Source of the DNA: Symsagittifera roscoffensis
Lineage: Eukaryota > Xenacoelomorpha > Acoela > Convolutidae
DNA length: 64,000 bases
NCBI RefSeq assembly: GCF_963678635.1
Contig: NC_087064.1
Coordinates: 30,345,740 to 30,409,739 of the forward strand
Direction: 5' to 3'
Below, one piece after another: positions 23,528-34,822 of the stretch (the stretch's first letter is position 1; every line of letters begins with the position of its first letter). The position numbers and the translations under genes were made by a program. The notes below the pieces were generated by a model. It was not told the DNA's origin, did no database searches, and saw only the letters and a program-made list of their open reading frames with translations.

Positions 23528-24907
23528 AGTTAGTTTGAAAAGATTGACAAAGAGTGAGCCAAAGTTTGCTTGACTGTGGGGTGCAGTGATTTGTACCAGC
23601 CTCGCAATTGAGTGTGAGTGTGTATGGTGCCTACTTCCACAAGATAAGTGAGAAACAGAGTTATATTGGAACTCCTAAGGAGTACGTATTCACCTCGGCA
23701 AGTAATAAAGACGGAATCACCGTCATTGAAATTTCCCCGCATGATCCAGCTGACCAGATCCTCCCGCCCTGTGAACAGTTCCAGTTGCCAAGTGGATCCC
23801 CTCTGGCTATGATCTTTGATTTGGAACCGACGCGTGTGAACTCAATTTTGTGTGAACTCAATTTTTGAAAAAGAAGGACCGTGCCGAACACAGTTTTTTG
23901 CGACCTCAAATTGAATCAAGGATCATCCCCTGCACAATTTTGTGCGACCTCAATCTCCAAATCGAGGAGCCCCTCACAAGATAAATGAGAACCTAATCTC
24001 ACGTCGTGTGACCTCAAGTCAAAAACGGGGAAAACTACCACAAGTCAAAACAAAGCCGACAACCCAGAGGCCGACATCACACAAGACGGAAAGTGTTTTT
24101 TTTGTGGAATCTTCGTGTACTTTTGGACTCAGGTCCGGTGAACTATCTGCAAAAAACTTGTAAGATCGAACCTGAGCTTTCAACTAACTTTTAGACTCTA
24201 ATTTGTGCTAGTTTCTTAACCAAAAAAAGTGCTACTTTTTTGATTATCAGTGCTATAACATTACATACGATGTTGTTAATTGCAAACCGATTAAGACCGT
24301 TCTAGATACCTAATCCTAGTTCATACCCAGTACCCTATTACCCCAGGGTAGTCTCGAACCCAAAAAATTTTGTGAAAAAAAATCCAGAAAATTCCAAAAA
24401 AATTTCGCAAAAAAAAAATTAAATAAAAATTTTAAAAAAATTCTCGTAAAAAAAAGGTTATTCCAACTTTTCCCAAAACTTTCACTGACGAAAAAATTTT
24501 TTTTTTTGCTCGAATTTAGAGCAAAATCGGAAAACACCGTTTTTGTCTCGCCCGTTCAACCGTTTTAACCGTCAATCGTGTCGTGCAAGTTTTTTGAGTG
24601 AATCCCTGCCTCGGTTTCCTCCAGTGGTTAGATAAACTTTAAAAATTTGCTCGGCTCGCCCCGTTTTCGGCCGCATACCGCCGCGACCGTTACTACTACC
24701 GTTTCGCCGTTAAGTCGTTGAGTTTAACCGTTAAATTGTACGCGTTAACTTAAATAGTACTGAATCGAAAACATTACAAAACCCTCAGCTAAGAACTCTT
24801 AAAGTTCTTATCGTGATATTTTTTTTTCATTTCTATGTGACGACTTTACATCAACAGACTCCTTAAATTGATTGCCATTAAAACAACCGTATCGCTTATC
24901 ACTCTCA
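23528..24907 (+). other. Long untranslated leader of the BEL/Pao element
   Basis: No gag-like ORF. Between 23,830 and 24,020 a short motif, GTG(T/C)GA(A/C)CTCAA, recurs five times. A run rich in A follows (24,360-24,440), then a segment with many CCGTT/AACGG words (24,548-24,740). An open frame at 23,608-23,868 has no ATG start and no recognised domain. The leader is long for this family. Confidence 0.6.
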
Positions 24908-25444
24908 ATGGTGTTCATCATTGCTGCGAGTTCTCTCCATCACTCCGTAAATAAATTACGATTAACTCTGCAAAAACGCCTCGACGACACTTTTAAAGCA
25001 GTTCCAGGTTTAAGCTTTAATTTGAATGCAAATAACCGGGACTGTTCAACATCTTTTAGGCAATTCCCCAAAATGCATGATAGCAAAAACTTTATAATTT
25101 GGCACGATGATATAAATAATTCATTGAGCAAGCATAGATCAAACAACGATAACCCACTTACACCAGAAAGTCTGATTAAAATTTTAGAAGAGTATAAAAA
25201 CAAAATATCAGCCATTATTTACGTACACCGTCAAAATACCCCTAATATTTATCGACGTTTGGTTGAAACAGGAATATAAACAATTAATGTGACCAAACAT
25301 TTAATATCAAAAAGAAAAGCTAGCAATAAAGAACTAATTAGTAAGCTTAAAATATTTCAACCTCCGGAGTTTTTAGAAATAAAAAAATTTGAGAATCATT
25401 CGACGTTATTTCCCCAATCTGTCCGAACTTATCAATTAAGTTAA
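24908..25444 (+). pseudogene. Extra ORF: esterase-like domain related to LINE ORF1
   Basis: From the ATG at 24,908 a frame runs to a TAA at 25,277 and, past that stop, on to 25,444. It aligns along its length with the frame starting at 54,202, the ORF1 N-terminus of the CR1-like LINE. Shared features in order are MV(F/Y)II at the start, then GLS(F/L)NLNA(N/R)N about 35 residues on, then IIWH(D/H)-x2-NNS, and finally AIIYVHRQNTP versus AVVYTRRQGTP. CR1-type ORF1 proteins are known to carry an esterase (SGNH-type) domain, so an esterase-like role is inferred. IIAAS could correspond to block I and WHD-x2-NNS to block III. It lies wholly between the LTRs and upstream of gag. It may be a captured domain or a LINE fragment inserted into this copy; a single in-frame stop breaks it. 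Confidence 0.65.
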
Positions 25445-25745
25445 AAGTCGTCGACCAAGTTCAAGGAAAAGAAAAGCTGATAAGCAAAATATTTCACAAA
25501 TGACAACAGTCGAAGAATATTTAACATTTGTTAGGCATTATAAATCTTGATTTTTTTTTCATTATTTAAATTCATCTTTATTTTCAATCTTGTAGTTTGT
25601 TGTCCTTCTGTTCTGTAGACAACGAGAATTGTAGAGGTCTTGCTGGATCGTTCGGTATAAGACGCGGCTACTTGAATTGACTCTAGTTTGATTCCGTCAA
25701 CCGACACTATTTTTTTTGCTCTTATTTAAAAACAAATATTTCAAA

Positions 25746-27790
25746 ATGGAGCTTGATCTCGGCCAGAAGCTAAACAAAATTTATCTTGCCAGGAAAGAGT
25801 TTGAAACAAATCTTTTCGATTACCATGCCAAAATTACGGAATATATAAGTGCGAATGATAGACCAGCTAAAATTGAAACGTACATAGAAAAATCTAGCAT
25901 TTGCTTACAAAAAATTATAGAGAAAAATGATGAGCTTAAATCTTTTTCTATGCACAGCAACAACGCTGCTAAAACAATAAATCAACTTGAGTTTTACCTA
26001 GGATCTACCACTGCAAAACATGACGATGTATTAGGTCTAGCTAAAAATTACTTTCAAATTAAACATCAAGAGGACCAGGTAGCAACTGCACGAACCCCAA
26101 CGCCAAGCGAATCTGTCCGTTCCAAGAAATCTCTTTCACAGCGTTCTAAGATTGCATCAATGACTTCTAGTGAGCGTCGAAGAGAGGTAGCCCTTGCAAA
26201 AATTAGACGCGAGGAAGTTGAACGCCAAGTAGAGGCTAAGCTTTGTTTGAAAAAGCAAGAGATCCAGATTCAGTCGATGAAGGGTCAACTTGATCTTGAT
26301 GTGGTTGTAGAGGAAAGCCGCCAAAAGCTAGCTGAAGCAACTATCGAAGAGGCTGAATATCTGGAAGACGCCTCTGAAATTTGTGAACTTCGTCGTAGCA
26401 GATCGAAATTGGCAATGGCCGTTCAGGAGAACCAAACGGAGGAAGACAGGACACTCAGTTCCCAACTCAGGAGATAGTTCAGCCCGTGGCGCCAGTCCAA
26501 AGTGTCAATCTGGAACCAGCTTCCGAGTTCTTGTCATTTTCAAGTATTGAACCGCCTTTCAGTAGAACCGCCTATTTCGAAACCACGTGTATAAACTCAC
26601 AGAGTGTTAACGTCCCTCATACATCAAATACAAGTGTCAGCTTGCCAAATCCAAAGTTTAGACAGTACATATGAGCCACAGGAACAGCTAGATTTGACCA
26701 ACCTATGCAACTACAACCTTTTGATGCAGAGTAGTTTTCATCTTTCTAATATCCCGACGAGCTCAATGCCCATTGCTCAACATACCTTTTTCCCAAGTAA
26801 TTCCGCAAATTTTGTGTACCAACCTCTTTTACCATCTAACGTTGGTCCTCTCAATCCTCCAACAGTCACCTTCTCCCCTAACTCAAATTATGACACACAG
26901 CCATCGAATGTTCAACCGTTCTCTAGCGGAGGAACAACTTTTTATGTCGGTGATCCTAAAGCTTTAGACGCCGCAATCTATTCAAAACCGCTGATGGCGC
27001 CTTTTACAAATGAGAACAAACAATATGGCCCATTTACGTCCTCGGGCAGTAAACCAATCACAAATCAAGATCTAGCTGAAATCTTGACACTGAGCCAGAA
27101 AGGTCCCTTGCCTGAATGGAAATTGTCTTCTTTCGACGGAAATCCGTTGCAGTGGCCTGAATGGTTTGGTCAGTTCAAAAGTGCAATCGATGCAAAAGTT
27201 TTAAGTGATGATGTCAAACTGACATATCTCAAAACTCTCGTTTCAGGCAAAGCGAAGAATGCAATTGCCGAATTCGCTTACAGTGGAGTATTCTACATGG
27301 ACGCTTTGAAAACTCTAGAGAGGAAATTTGGACAACCACAGACGATTGTGGCAGCTCATCTTGAAAAACTTTCGAATTTTCCACCTCTCAAAATGCACAA
27401 TTCAGAAAGCATTATCAGTTTTGCTTCCTGTATATCCAGTCTTGTCGCAGTTTTAAAATCGTTAGGAAATGAGTATGACTTGAAGAGTACATCCATTTTG
27501 AATCAAGTTATTTCAAAATTGCCTCCAAATATGAAAGAGTCATGGTCTCTCCACTCTGTAAAGAAATGTTGGAGACAGCCAACCGTTTTAGACTTTAATG
27601 ATTGGCTCCGCGACAAGGGTGAGGCACATGAACTTATGCGTGTGAGTCAGAATAAGTCACGACCAGATGAGACTCCAAAGACTGGTTTCCATAAACCACT
27701 CACAAAATTTTTGCCGCTGCTTCAAAAGTTGAAAAACCATTTTATGCTCCGTGCCTCCAGTGCAAGGGTAAACACCCACTCTGGAGTTGT
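25746..27790 (+). pseudogene. BEL/Pao gag region (broken)
   Basis: The start is the ATG at 25,746 (TCAAAATGG), because the upstream codons lack an ATG. The first 244 codons encode a helical, charged N-terminus (coiled-coil-prone from about residue 130, rich in Arg, Glu and Gln). A TAG at 26,475 follows, where the better reading shifts to another frame (26,486-26,674) and back (from about 26,640). The core at about 27,110-27,640 has LPEWKLSSFDGNPLQWPEWFGQF, the DUF1759-type capsid signature of BEL elements. The first zinc knuckle CLQCKGKHPLWSC (27,752-27,790) is C-x2-C-x3-H-x4-C and lies after a further frameshift near 27,700-27,745. Gag would form the particle and bind element RNA; this copy cannot make it intact. 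Confidence 0.85.
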
Positions 27791-28770
27791 TCTGTGTTTA
27801 AGGAAAAGACCCCAACTCAACGAGCTCAATTCTCCGCACAAAATAGGTTGTGTTTTGCTTGCTTTCAACCTGACCAAATGTTCCGAAAATGCCCTAAAGC
27901 CCGCAAATGCACTAAACCTGGTTGTGAAAGCACCCATAATGTCTTGTTACATGGTGCTGAGAAAGTTTTCAGCGTAAGGTCTGCAAACAAAGAGTTGAAC
28001 AATAGCAATAATGCAAGCCATTCGAATTCAAACAGTACCGCCACGCCGAACCGGAATAAGCCGCAAGTTTCGTCATCGAACGTAGCCGGTTCGCCGTCTT
28101 ACAAGAAATTAACGGGACTCCTTCCTGTGCTTCAATTGGAAATAAGTTCACACAGAGATGTGACCACTGCTCTTGTAATGTGCGATTCCTGTTGTACCCA
28201 CTCATGGGTCTCGGCAGGCCTAGCACAGCGTTTAAATTTAACTGGCCAAAAGCTAGATATTCTGGTAAACGGCTTCAATTCGACGCAACAAGTCGAAGTG
28301 AATGTTTTTGCCAAATTCGACCACCATGAATACTCGTTTAGCGTTACGACGTTTATGAAAGACAGTTTGAGCGTTGGTTCCGAAACCATTGACGTTACCA
28401 TTCTCCAAGACATGTTTCCCCATCTGCAGCCAATTAAACCTATTATATACAACTATTCCGACGTTGAGATGATATTAGGGCGGGATGTCTTTCATGCAAT
28501 CAAGCCTCTCGAATACTTCCAAGGACGAAATCAAAACACTCCTGTCGCTGTCCGTATGCCCATTGGCTGGGTTCTCAGTGGCCCACTTCCATCAACAATT
28601 GGTGTTCGAGCCACCACTTTCAAGTGCAATGTTGAAGACGTAGCACTTGCTGACCAAGTGAAGAAATGGTACGAGCTAGAGTCGTATGGCACGTTTAAAC
28701 AAGCTGATCCCCGTTCCTCAGCTGATAAACGTGCAAAAAATTTCTTGACTCTACCACGATTCATGATGGC
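27791..28770 (+). pseudogene. BEL/Pao second zinc knuckle and aspartic protease (A17-like)
   Basis: An open frame from about 27,794 begins with CFACFQPDQMFRKC, a zinc knuckle whose usual His is replaced by Gln, then a CTKPGCESTHNVLLH block. The protease follows: ALVMCDSCCTHSWVS corresponds to the D-S/T-G active site. The catalytic Asp is kept, but the Gly after Ser is Cys. MILGRDVFHAI matches the late flap/ILG segment. The family normally cleaves the Gag-Pol precursor. A one-base frameshift near 28,750 disconnects it from the RT. Confidence 0.85.
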
Positions 28771-29703
28771 AGCCGTTATGTTGTCGGAATGCTCTGGGCT
28801 GATGACAACATTCATCTTCCCGATAACTTTTACGCCTCGTTGGTCCAGTTTAAGTCTCTTGAAAAGCGTCTAGAGAAAGATTTAAACCTAAAAACTCAAT
28901 ACGCATCAGATATCCGAAGTGATGTCGAGAAGGGTTACGTGGTCCCGGTTAGCCCTCACGACTTAAAAAACCGTTCAGACCGAGAATGGTACGTACAGCA
29001 CCATGCAGTTTTAAATCCGAACAAACCCGGCAAAATTCGGCGCGTTTTAAACGGTGCTTCTAGGTTTCACGGCAATTCACTGAATAACTCCCTTCTCGTC
29101 GGCCCCGATCTGCTTCAGAACCTTTTATTCGTTTTAATGCGCTTCCGAGAGCACAAATACGCAATTTCCGCAGATATCGATGGCATGTTTATGCAGGTCG
29201 GCTTACTAGAAAGCGATCAACGTTCCTTGCGTTTTTTGTGGCGGGAGGACCCCACATCAGATGTGAGTGTATTTCATTATACAAGGCATATATTTGGAGC
29301 GAAAGATTCTCCGACATGTGCTAACTATGCTCTTCGCCGAACAGCCATCGACAACCAAGATCGTTACCCCGATGCCGCTTACGCAGTGCTTAACAACTTT
29401 TACATGGATGACTACCTTGGGTCTGTGAAAAACCCAGAAACTGCTTTAAGGTTAAGTGGCAGTTTGGTTGAACTGCTTAAGTTGGATGGGTTTAATCTTA
29501 CAAAATTTATTAGCAACGTTCCCACTTTGTCTTCGAAACTAAATCCCCCTAAGACCAGCGCTAACATCAGTAAGGAAATTCATACCGCTGCGATAAATCC
29601 GGAAACCGCATCGCATGTTCTCGCTCTCAAATGGGACCACGTCACCGATACGTTGGTTGTGAGCAGAGGAGTCAACCGCGAACTCAAAGACTCTGTTACG
29701 TAG
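28771..29703 (+). pseudogene. BEL/Pao reverse transcriptase
   Basis: Continuous frame to a TAG at 29,701. ADIDGMFMQVGL is motif A with the catalytic Asp. FGAKDSPTCANYALRRTA is motif B, and NNFYMDDYLGS is motif C with an intact YMDD. Upstream, NPNKPGKIRRVLNGASRFHGNSLNNSL matches the BEL fingers region. The terminal stop falls where related proteins read VTQRSVLS, so it is most simply a CAG to TAG nonsense change. The catalytic residues themselves are intact. Confidence 0.9.
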
Positions 29704-30638
29704 CGATCGGTCCTTAGTTTTGTGTCCTCCGTGTTCGACCCAATAGGTCTTGTCGCCCCATATACCGTACGCGCACGTTTTTTACTGAAAGATATCTGGA
29801 GATTGAGTGGCCAACAGTGGGACGACCCACTGCCAATTGAGTTGTGCCGCAGATTCACTGAATGGCACTCTGGCTTGCCAGTTTTAGGGCAGCTCAAAAT
29901 ACCTCGTTGCTATTTTGACTTCTCAGTAGATGAGGTTGAGCTGCACATTTTCGGTGATAGCTCATTGGACGTTTTCTGTTCTGTAGCATTCCTTCGAGCT
30001 CAGAAAAACGCCTGTTCCAGTTACAACTAGCGTTTGTTTTCGGTAAAGCAAGAGTAGCCCCGATGAAGATGCTTTCAATTCCGAAGTTGGAACTTCAGGC
30101 TGCGCTTCTTGCCAGTCGCCTGAAGGATGATATCGAGAAAGCTCTGACACTGAGTATTTCCAAAATGTTCAATGGGACTGACAGCACAACAGTTTTTCAG
30201 TGGTTGAACTCGACAAGCAAACAGCTCGTGTTTGTAGCCAATCGAGTAGCCGAGATTCTGGAGTCAACATCAATTGACCAATGGTTCCATGTTTTGAGTG
30301 GAGACAACCCCGCTGACACCGGAACTAGAGGTATTACTGCTGACTCCCTCAAGCAAAGCAGTTGGGTAAACGGGCCTTCCTTTTTGAAAGCTTCTGATTG
30401 GCTTTTCAATCCAAATAGGGAAGTTACTGACAAAATTCGCCTGGATGGTCCGGTCTACGATCTAAACGAGGGTTTAGAGGTCTCTTCCAATTTTCCGTGC
30501 ACTGCAGTTTCGACTGACTTTGCCTTCCCTTGGGAAGAAAATAGCTCGTTCTCCAAGATAAAGCGACTGGTCGCCTATATGTTGAGACTCTCACCTAAGC
30601 ATAGACATTTCAGATCACCAGATAAGGCCATAATATAG
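29704..30638 (+). pseudogene. BEL/Pao RT thumb / RNase H-like region
   Basis: After the TAG the same frame continues with SSVFDPIGLVAPYTVRARF and VELHIFGDSSLDVF, the latter matching the LH-x-F-x-DAS RNase H start of BEL elements. A frameshift near 30,010-30,040 moves the reading to FGKARVAPMK ... IPKLELQAALLASRL. TDSTTVFQWL and DNPADTGTRG follow, typical of the RNase H end and connector. A TAG at 30,636 and a second stop near 30,669 lie between this and the integrase zinc-binding region, in the same frame. Confidence 0.85.
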
Positions 30639-30728
30639 CCAGTAGAACTTGTCATTTCAGAGGAAAAGTAACTTTCACAGTTAGAGTCATTCCCAGCTGA
30701 AACTAAACAATTAGCAGCTGGAAAATAT

Positions 30729-32001
30729 GTGAAAACATCGAGCCGTGTATCATCGTATTCGCCTTTTATCGGGCCGAACGGTTTAATTAGATCTACCGGC
30801 CGTATCCAACGTCTCTCTGCAACCGCATTCGAAACTTGCCATCCAATAGTTTTGGATAGCCGCCATCGCCTAATCCGATTGTTTCTCCGTTTATATCACA
30901 TTAAGCACGAACATCAGTCAGTCGACTACCTTCGTTCCGTCATTCATCAGCAATTTGTTGTACTACGCTTAAGATCTGCACTAAGAGCTATTGAAACACA
31001 TTGCGTGTGCTGTAGAAAGCAAAAAGCGAAAACCTCCAATGATGTCTGAACTTCCTGCGGACCGTCTAGGTTACCGCCAGCCACCGTTCTCGAACTGCGG
31101 CGTCGATTATTTTGGACCATTTCATGTAACCATTCGCCGATCTTCCGAGAAACGCTGGGGTTTCCTATTTACTTGCTTAACGACTCGCGCAATTCACATT
31201 GAGTTGGTTCCATCCATGGACACAAGTTCATGTGTGATGGCTATCGAGCGCTTTATTTCTAGGCGAGGAACACCCTCAATAATTTGGTCGGACAACGGAA
31301 CAAACTTTAGAGGAGCCGAAAAAGAGCTTCTTCTGTGCATCAAAAATTGGAACGCAGAAGCTCCACTGTCGCTCGTGCACAAAGGCATTAAGTGGAAGTA
31401 TAATCCGCCAAGTGCACCACATCAAGGTGGAGCATGGGAGCGAATGGTGCGCAGTTGTAAGCGTATGTTTTATGCAATCTTAGGGTCAAGAAAGTTGACT
31501 GACGAGATTTTGAACACAACCATGTGCCTAGTTGAAGGTTCACTAAACGCCCGTCCACTCACTCCCGTTTCTGACGACCCCGATAGTCTTGAGGCTTTGA
31601 CGCCGAATCATTTCCTCTTAGGTCAGCACAGTCTAACGTTTCCGTCTCTAAGGTCGAGTGAAAACTATTCTCACTCTAAATGCTATGCCCGTGCGCAGTC
31701 GTACGCAAACGCAATTTGGCAGCGATGGTTAAGTGAGTACGTCCCTACACTCAATAAAAGAGTTAAGTGACATGCTCCTCCCGAATACTCTTTGAAAACG
31801 GGAGATATGGTGTGGTTAGTTGAATCCACTAGCCCTAGGGGCCACTACCCACTAGCACGCATAATGTCGCTAAACTACGGCAAAGACAACACCGCCCGCT
31901 CCGCAAACCTAAGGACCGTTTCCGGAAACTACCTTCGGCCGCTCGTTAAGCTCGTTCCGGTTCTCGCTCCTTCGGGGGTGGAGGATGTTAATGCTGCATA
32001 G
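30729..32001 (+). pseudogene. BEL/Pao integrase and C-terminal domain
   Basis: The first frame (30,729-31,049) holds the HHCC zinc-binding region (YHIKHEHQS ... THCVCC). A frameshift near 31,000-31,040 leads to the catalytic core (about 31,040-31,770). CGVDYFGPF gives the first Asp, IIWSDNGTNFRGAEKEL the second, and PSAPHQGGAWERMVRS the Glu, so the D,D,E triad is intact. ALTPNHFLLG follows. A TGA at 31,768 stands where Trp is usual in this family. The same frame then encodes a DUF5641-like tail (KTGDMVWLVE ... RTVSGNYLRPLVKLVPV) ending at 32,001, inside the 3' LTR. Confidence 0.9.
31974..31985 (+). promoter_or_regulatory. Polypurine tract
   Basis: GGGGGTGGAGGA lies immediately before the 3' LTR. 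It is the expected primer site for plus-strand synthesis and overlaps the end of the integrase frame. Confidence 0.75.
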
Positions 32002-32445
32002 AATTGAAGTTTGAAAGTATAGTATAAAGCCAGTATAGTTGCTTAGCAATATCAGCTATATAGCTCAGCGTATACATAGTGCGTTCCGGGGAGTTCGGCG
32101 TGGGTTCGGTTCTCACCTAAGTCGTTTCATTTGAGAATCCTATTTGAGCCGAACCTGACAGAACATAAAATGCTAATATTTTAATCGGTTCAAAATTGGT
32201 TTGCAATTCAGCTTCTGTTAATTAAACTGCGTGAACTAAGTATGAACACATTGTGAAAAAACACATAAATCACACAAATCAGGGTATGAACAAGCCCACT
32301 TTTTAACTTGATACGTGTAATGTTTTTGCTAATTCCGTGCAATAAAAAATTACTAAAATTCGCTGTTTATTGATTCTCTTGAATTAAACCGATTCTGTTT
32401 CCTGTTTATATAAGTTATAAAAAGTTATAAAAAAAGGCCAGAACA
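31986..32445 (+). repeat. 3' LTR of the BEL/Pao element
   Basis: 460 bp, the same length as the 5' LTR and nearly identical. Seven of the roughly twelve differences cluster in the first 125 bp. TATAAA is at 32,023-32,028 and AATAAA at 32,341-32,346. The pol III-like boxes are kept. Confidence 0.95.
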
Positions 32446-32450
32446 CTACT

Positions 32451-32753
32451 ACTACTACCCTGTAAAAGTTTAGGAGGAACGCGTTCTTTTTGTGATGGTT
32501 GCCAAAAACACTAATGAGGAAATATTGGTAAATACTGAAAACTTTGGAAAAGTTCGTACATTATTTGAAAAAATGGCTGTTTAGTTGTTTAGTTCAAGAT
32601 TCAATGCGGAGCACAGATTATTAAATCAATCTCTGCTTTTCTTAATTACAAAGACCGACAAAAATTTACATCAAAATGTTCATGGTCACCCGTTCGTCCA
32701 ACTTTTGGCAGGCAAAACCAATTTAAATTTTGTTTCATGATACAACATTTGCT
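32451..32753. other. Flank of the BEL/Pao element, nothing recognised
   Basis: Begins with the rest of a short (CTA)n run that contains the target duplication. No further feature seen. Confidence 0.5.
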
Positions 32754-32966
32754 GGCTCTTTTCCAGTTTCCCCCTTTCAAAATACCGAGTTTTATGTTTG
32801 TTTTACGTCTTATTACGGCTAAATGCGTGATGTTACGCTGTAGAGTATGAAGAAAAAATCTGTTCTCAGTTGTCAATTTGTTCACCACGCCAAATTTCAT
32901 TGCATTGTGACAATGTTAAATAAGCTTTTCAAATTTGAATTTGAAAGGGGGGACTGGAATAGAGCC
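32754..32966. mobile_element. Short MITE with 8-bp TSD (213 bp)
   Basis: The left end GGCTCTTTTCCAGTTTCCCCC and the right end (reverse complement GGCTCTATTCCAGTCCCCCC) form a TIR of about 25 bp. Flanks CATTTGCT (32,746-32,753) and CATTTGTT (32,967-32,974) match at 7 of 8 positions. An 8-bp duplication suggests a hAT-like transposase in trans, an inference. A lone similar end (AAAGGGGGGACTGGAAGAAAGCC) lies at 33,604-33,626. Confidence 0.75.
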
Positions 32967-32974
32967 CATTTGTT

Positions 32975-33910
32975 AAAGTTCATTATCCCGTGTGAATCAC
33001 ATGCTTGTCACACGGTTTTTAATGGCAAAACAATTAGGGGTAGACTTGGTTAGTGCATCTTGGCTTTCAAGTGGGAGTTATTAAGGGAAATTTTGTGGCC
33101 GATAAAAGGTTGTTAACTGGACAGGATAATCTATCAAATTGAAGAAAAAAAACATCACTGAATTTTTAAATTTTTGTTTTGTTTTAATTCGTTTCATGTC
33201 TTCTCAGCTGCCAATATCTTGGCTTTTTTAAATTTCAACGCTTAACCCGGTTTTCAAACAGCACAAAAGTGAATTCTACTTCTAGTTTCCACAGACACAA
33301 GCTTTACATGTTTTATTTTTTTCTGTTAACATATAAAACCTGTCGCAAAACTCCTCGGACAATAGAACCCGAATCACTATCAAAATACTCAATCTTGGTG
33401 TTTAATGTAGTTTTCTAGACCAATTTATACAATTTTAAAGCTGTTTTGTAAAATCACAGCATAAAGTTGTTTTAAAAATTTTCGTACGGCAATCTGCATG
33501 AAATAAATTTGGTCTTGATCACGCTGACGCGTTTTATTGCAGTTTAGAATATCAAAAGTCATTTTAAAATGCTTTCTTAATATGAATTTTGTTAAAAAAA
33601 TCAAAGGGGGGACTGGAAGAAAGCCGATACTATTTGCACCTTGGGACTTAAAAGTTACTTCTTGATTACGTTTTTGTTTGTAATTCCGGGCATGCATCAG
33701 AGATTTGTGAAAGAACTATGGCATAGTGTGTATTTTTCCGCCCAGTTGTAGATATGTTGAGAAAAACTGCTCTGACATCATTCATTTGGTCATGCTACGC
33801 TTCAAGTTCTTACGCTTCAAGTGTAGTTCTTCAAGCTTCAATTACTTCCCTGTTACCCGCAAACAAACAATATTTCTCCCCACTTGTTTTTTGAAGTTTT
33901 CTATTGATGA
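32975..33910. other. AT-rich stretch, one orphan MITE end
   Basis: Only the isolated MITE terminus near 33,604 is recognisable. Several short frames on both strands look random. Confidence 0.45.
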
Positions 33911-34822
33911 CCCGGGTTGACCTCCATACACCGAAAATGCTTATCATACAATTCCATACATCAAGTGTGTGGGAAAATGCTTGTCATACAATTTTCATAC
34001 AATTTCTAAAAAGGGTTGAAAACTGGTATAAACTCGTTTCTGTGGCTGTTTGATTCTAATAAAACAGTCTGGTGATAAAAACTGAGGTTTTCTTTTTTTT
34101 GAAAAAAATGCTTATCATACAATTCCCATATATGGAAAGTGTATGACTGGCATTTTTTTTTGATGGCGACACAAAGTAATTTTGAAAATTTGGCCCAAAA
34201 ATTTTTTTGTTTTTTTTTTCAACCGCAAATCGAATTTCGTAAAAAAAAATTTTTGCATGCAAAATTGAATATTTTGTGTGCATAACGTAGTCCAGGATAC
34301 GATAAAATTGGCTTTTATTTTCTTTTCACTTATATATTTTTTTCAAAAACGCGGAAAATTCCTATTTCTTCTGTATGGGGTGTTAATGTATGCCTTGATC
34401 AATGTCTGATAATTTGAAAATTCAAAAATTTAAAATAATCATCATTAAAAAATTCTGCCAAAAAATAAATGTTTGTTACTTTTTTTATATCAATTGTAAA
34501 AGACAGGCACATTCATGCCGTTTTCTATGCATTGTCAATGCAAGACCGGCCAACCTTTGGTGTTTTGAGTAACCAAGGTCTTTGTCAATTGTGTTCGGTT
34601 GCAACTACAACCGAAAATTTTTCAGAAACTAAATTTAGAAAGAAAAAATCAAAATTTTTGGTTTATGGAAAATCACGCTATCATACAATTTTCATATATG
34701 GAAAAATGCTTATCATAGAGTTTTCATACAATTTTCTGTACGTATGGAATTGTATGAAATTGTATGACAAGAAGTTTCTCATATATGGAAATTATATGAT
34801 AAGAAGTTTTGGTCAACCCGGG
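33911..34822. mobile_element. TIR element B with CCCGGGTTGA ends (912 bp)
   Basis: CCCGGGTTGACC at 33,911 and GGTCAACCCGGG ending at 34,822. Both sides are flanked by GA, a candidate 2-bp duplication. Subterminal AAAATGCTTATCATACAATTCCAT blocks occur at both ends and inside. The internal block CATAACGTAGTCCAGGAT (about 34,281) is shared with element A. It has no coding capacity. Confidence 0.75.

Larger units (their letters stand above)
23042..32445 (+). mobile_element. Complete BEL/Pao LTR retrotransposon (9,404 bp)
   Basis: The element is bounded by two 460-bp LTRs beginning TGTTAATGCT and ending CCAGAACA. It is flanked by the direct repeat CTACT (23,037-23,041 and 32,446-32,450), a 5-bp target duplication of the size usual for BEL elements. 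Internally it has a primer-binding-site candidate, a 2.2-kb leader with an extra ORF, and a gag-pol region ordered gag, zinc knuckles, protease, RT, RNase H, integrase. A polypurine tract touches the 3' LTR. The LTRs differ at only about a dozen positions by eye, so insertion is fairly recent, yet the coding region has at least nine breaks. Confidence 0.95.

Noticed and set aside
23608-23868. 86-codon frame in the BEL leader
   Set aside because: No ATG start, an equally long frame on the opposite strand, and no known domain.
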